5,595 nt of DNA from Cytophagales bacterium. Its GTDB lineage: Bacteria > Bacteroidota > Bacteroidia > Cytophagales > ES-bin-26. Of the stretch, positions 5,104 through 5,595 are shown piece after piece. A model generated the notes under the pieces. That model saw only the letters and a list, made by a program, of their open reading frames with translations. It was not told the origin of the DNA and did no database searches. Each line of letters starts with the position of its first letter. Position 1 is the stretch's first letter. The translations under genes were made by a program, and so were the position numbers. The DNA lies in contig JACMKY010000073.1 in assembly GCA_014379925.1 (NCBI GenBank), forward strand, positions 1 to 5,595, read 5' to 3'.

Positions 5104-5595
5104 GGAAGGGAGAGGTTGTGCTGTAAAATGCGGTTGAGTCCGATAAGCACCAAATTTGGCACCACAAATATGCTTCCTTTTAGGCGGGTTTCAAAAAAAG
5201 CCGCGTCACCCCCGCAGGCCACTACCCGGAGCGGCCCGGCTCGCCGCGCGTACGCGTCGATGAGGCCGGTCAGTTCGGCGGCCGTTCCGTTGACCGCCCC
5301 GCTGAGCATGGCTTGGCGGGTAGTGCGGCCGATCAGGTCGACCTCCCCGGCGGTGGCCGGCGGTTCGAGCAGGGGCAACCGGGAAGTAAACGAATGCATG
5401 GCCCGCAATCGCATACGCAGGCCCGGAGAAATGCCGCCGCCGAAGTAATGACTTCGTTGATCGATGAAATCGTAGGTGATGCACGTGCCCAGGTCAATCA
5501 CCAGGCAGTCGTCGTCGGGATACAAGGCCTTGGCGCCGACCGCGGCCGCCAACCGGTCGGTGCCCAGCGTTTCGGGCGTCTCGTAGTGGTTAACC
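5094..5595 (-). CDS. coaX: Type III pantothenate kinase, C-terminal two thirds (5' end outside window)
   Basis: CoaX phosphorylates pantothenate with ATP in the first step of coenzyme A synthesis in the cytoplasm; type III enzymes need a monovalent cation and are not feedback-inhibited by CoA. The frame is open to the window edge, adding VNHYETPETLGTDRL upstream of the first in-window TTG. Conserved landmarks in order are YETPETLGTDRLAAA (the PxTLGxDR motif), CLVIDLGTCITYDFID (second acidic DxGT-type motif), YFGGGISPGLRMRLRAMHSF with TSRLPLLEPP, TTRQAMLSGAVNGTAAELTG, and VVACGGDAAFF. About 166 residues are present of a usual 240-260, so roughly 80-90 N-terminal residues with the first ATP-binding motif lie beyond base 5595. 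The stop overlaps the start of the outer-membrane-protein gene by 10 bases. Confidence 0.93.
   Translation of the reverse strand, partial: VNHYETPETLGTDRLAAAVGAKALYPDDDCLVIDLGTCITYDFIDQRSHYFGGGISPGLRMRLRAMHSFTSRLPLLEPPATAGEVDLIGRTTRQAMLSGAVNGTAAELTGLIDAYARRAGPLRVVACGGDAAFFETRLKGSIFVVPNLVLIGLNRILQHNLSLPCP

Noticed and set aside
3997..5448. A 483-codon open frame on the plus strand, antisense to the outer-membrane-protein gene and coaX
   Set aside because: It lies opposite two well-supported genes, its translation is low-complexity with no recognisable domain or signal, and such frames are expected from GC-rich codon bias.

Overview
The window looks like chromosomal DNA from a Bacteroidota bacterium, most plausibly a fairly GC-rich member of the Cytophagales (Spirosoma-like). 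This rests on the gene families, a Bacteroidota-type TAnnTTTG promoter box, the lack of clear Shine-Dalgarno sites, and the predicted lipoprotein form of LptC. The assignment is an inference from sequence character, not from a database search.

Minus strand, read right to left (about 5595 down to 1422): the C-terminal two thirds of coaX (type III pantothenate kinase) overlaps by 10 bases a gene for a secreted beta-barrel outer-membrane protein. A 209-base intergenic stretch follows, holding two tandem 26-base GC-rich repeats and a degenerate pyrimidine-rich repeat. Then comes a tightly packed set: lptC (lipopolysaccharide export), a small two-helix membrane protein with a basic tail starting on a GTG inside the lptC stop, and a CNNM/CorC-type membrane protein (DUF21, two CBS domains, CorC_HlyC domain) whose ATG directly abuts the previous stop. 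The common theme is envelope biogenesis and ion homeostasis, plus CoA synthesis.

Plus strand, left side (1 to about 1389): the 3' end of a membrane-protein gene, possibly UbiA-like, is followed by a likely terminator. Next is a complete type II toxin-antitoxin operon of the HigB-HigA type (toxin first, 4-base ATGA overlap), with a perfect 15-base-arm palindrome just upstream as the likely HigA operator. Immediately after higA lies a second, degraded copy of the 3' end of the membrane-protein gene, in the same orientation and frame.

The most notable structure is therefore a toxin-antitoxin module bracketed by direct repeats of the 3' end of its upstream neighbour. The repeats include a 48-base perfectly identical block exactly 1014 bases apart, a multiple of three. 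Recombination between them would remove higBA and leave an intact in-frame membrane-protein gene. The arrangement suggests insertion, or duplication and decay, at a gene's 3' end. No integrase, transposase, CRISPR array or functional RNA gene was seen.
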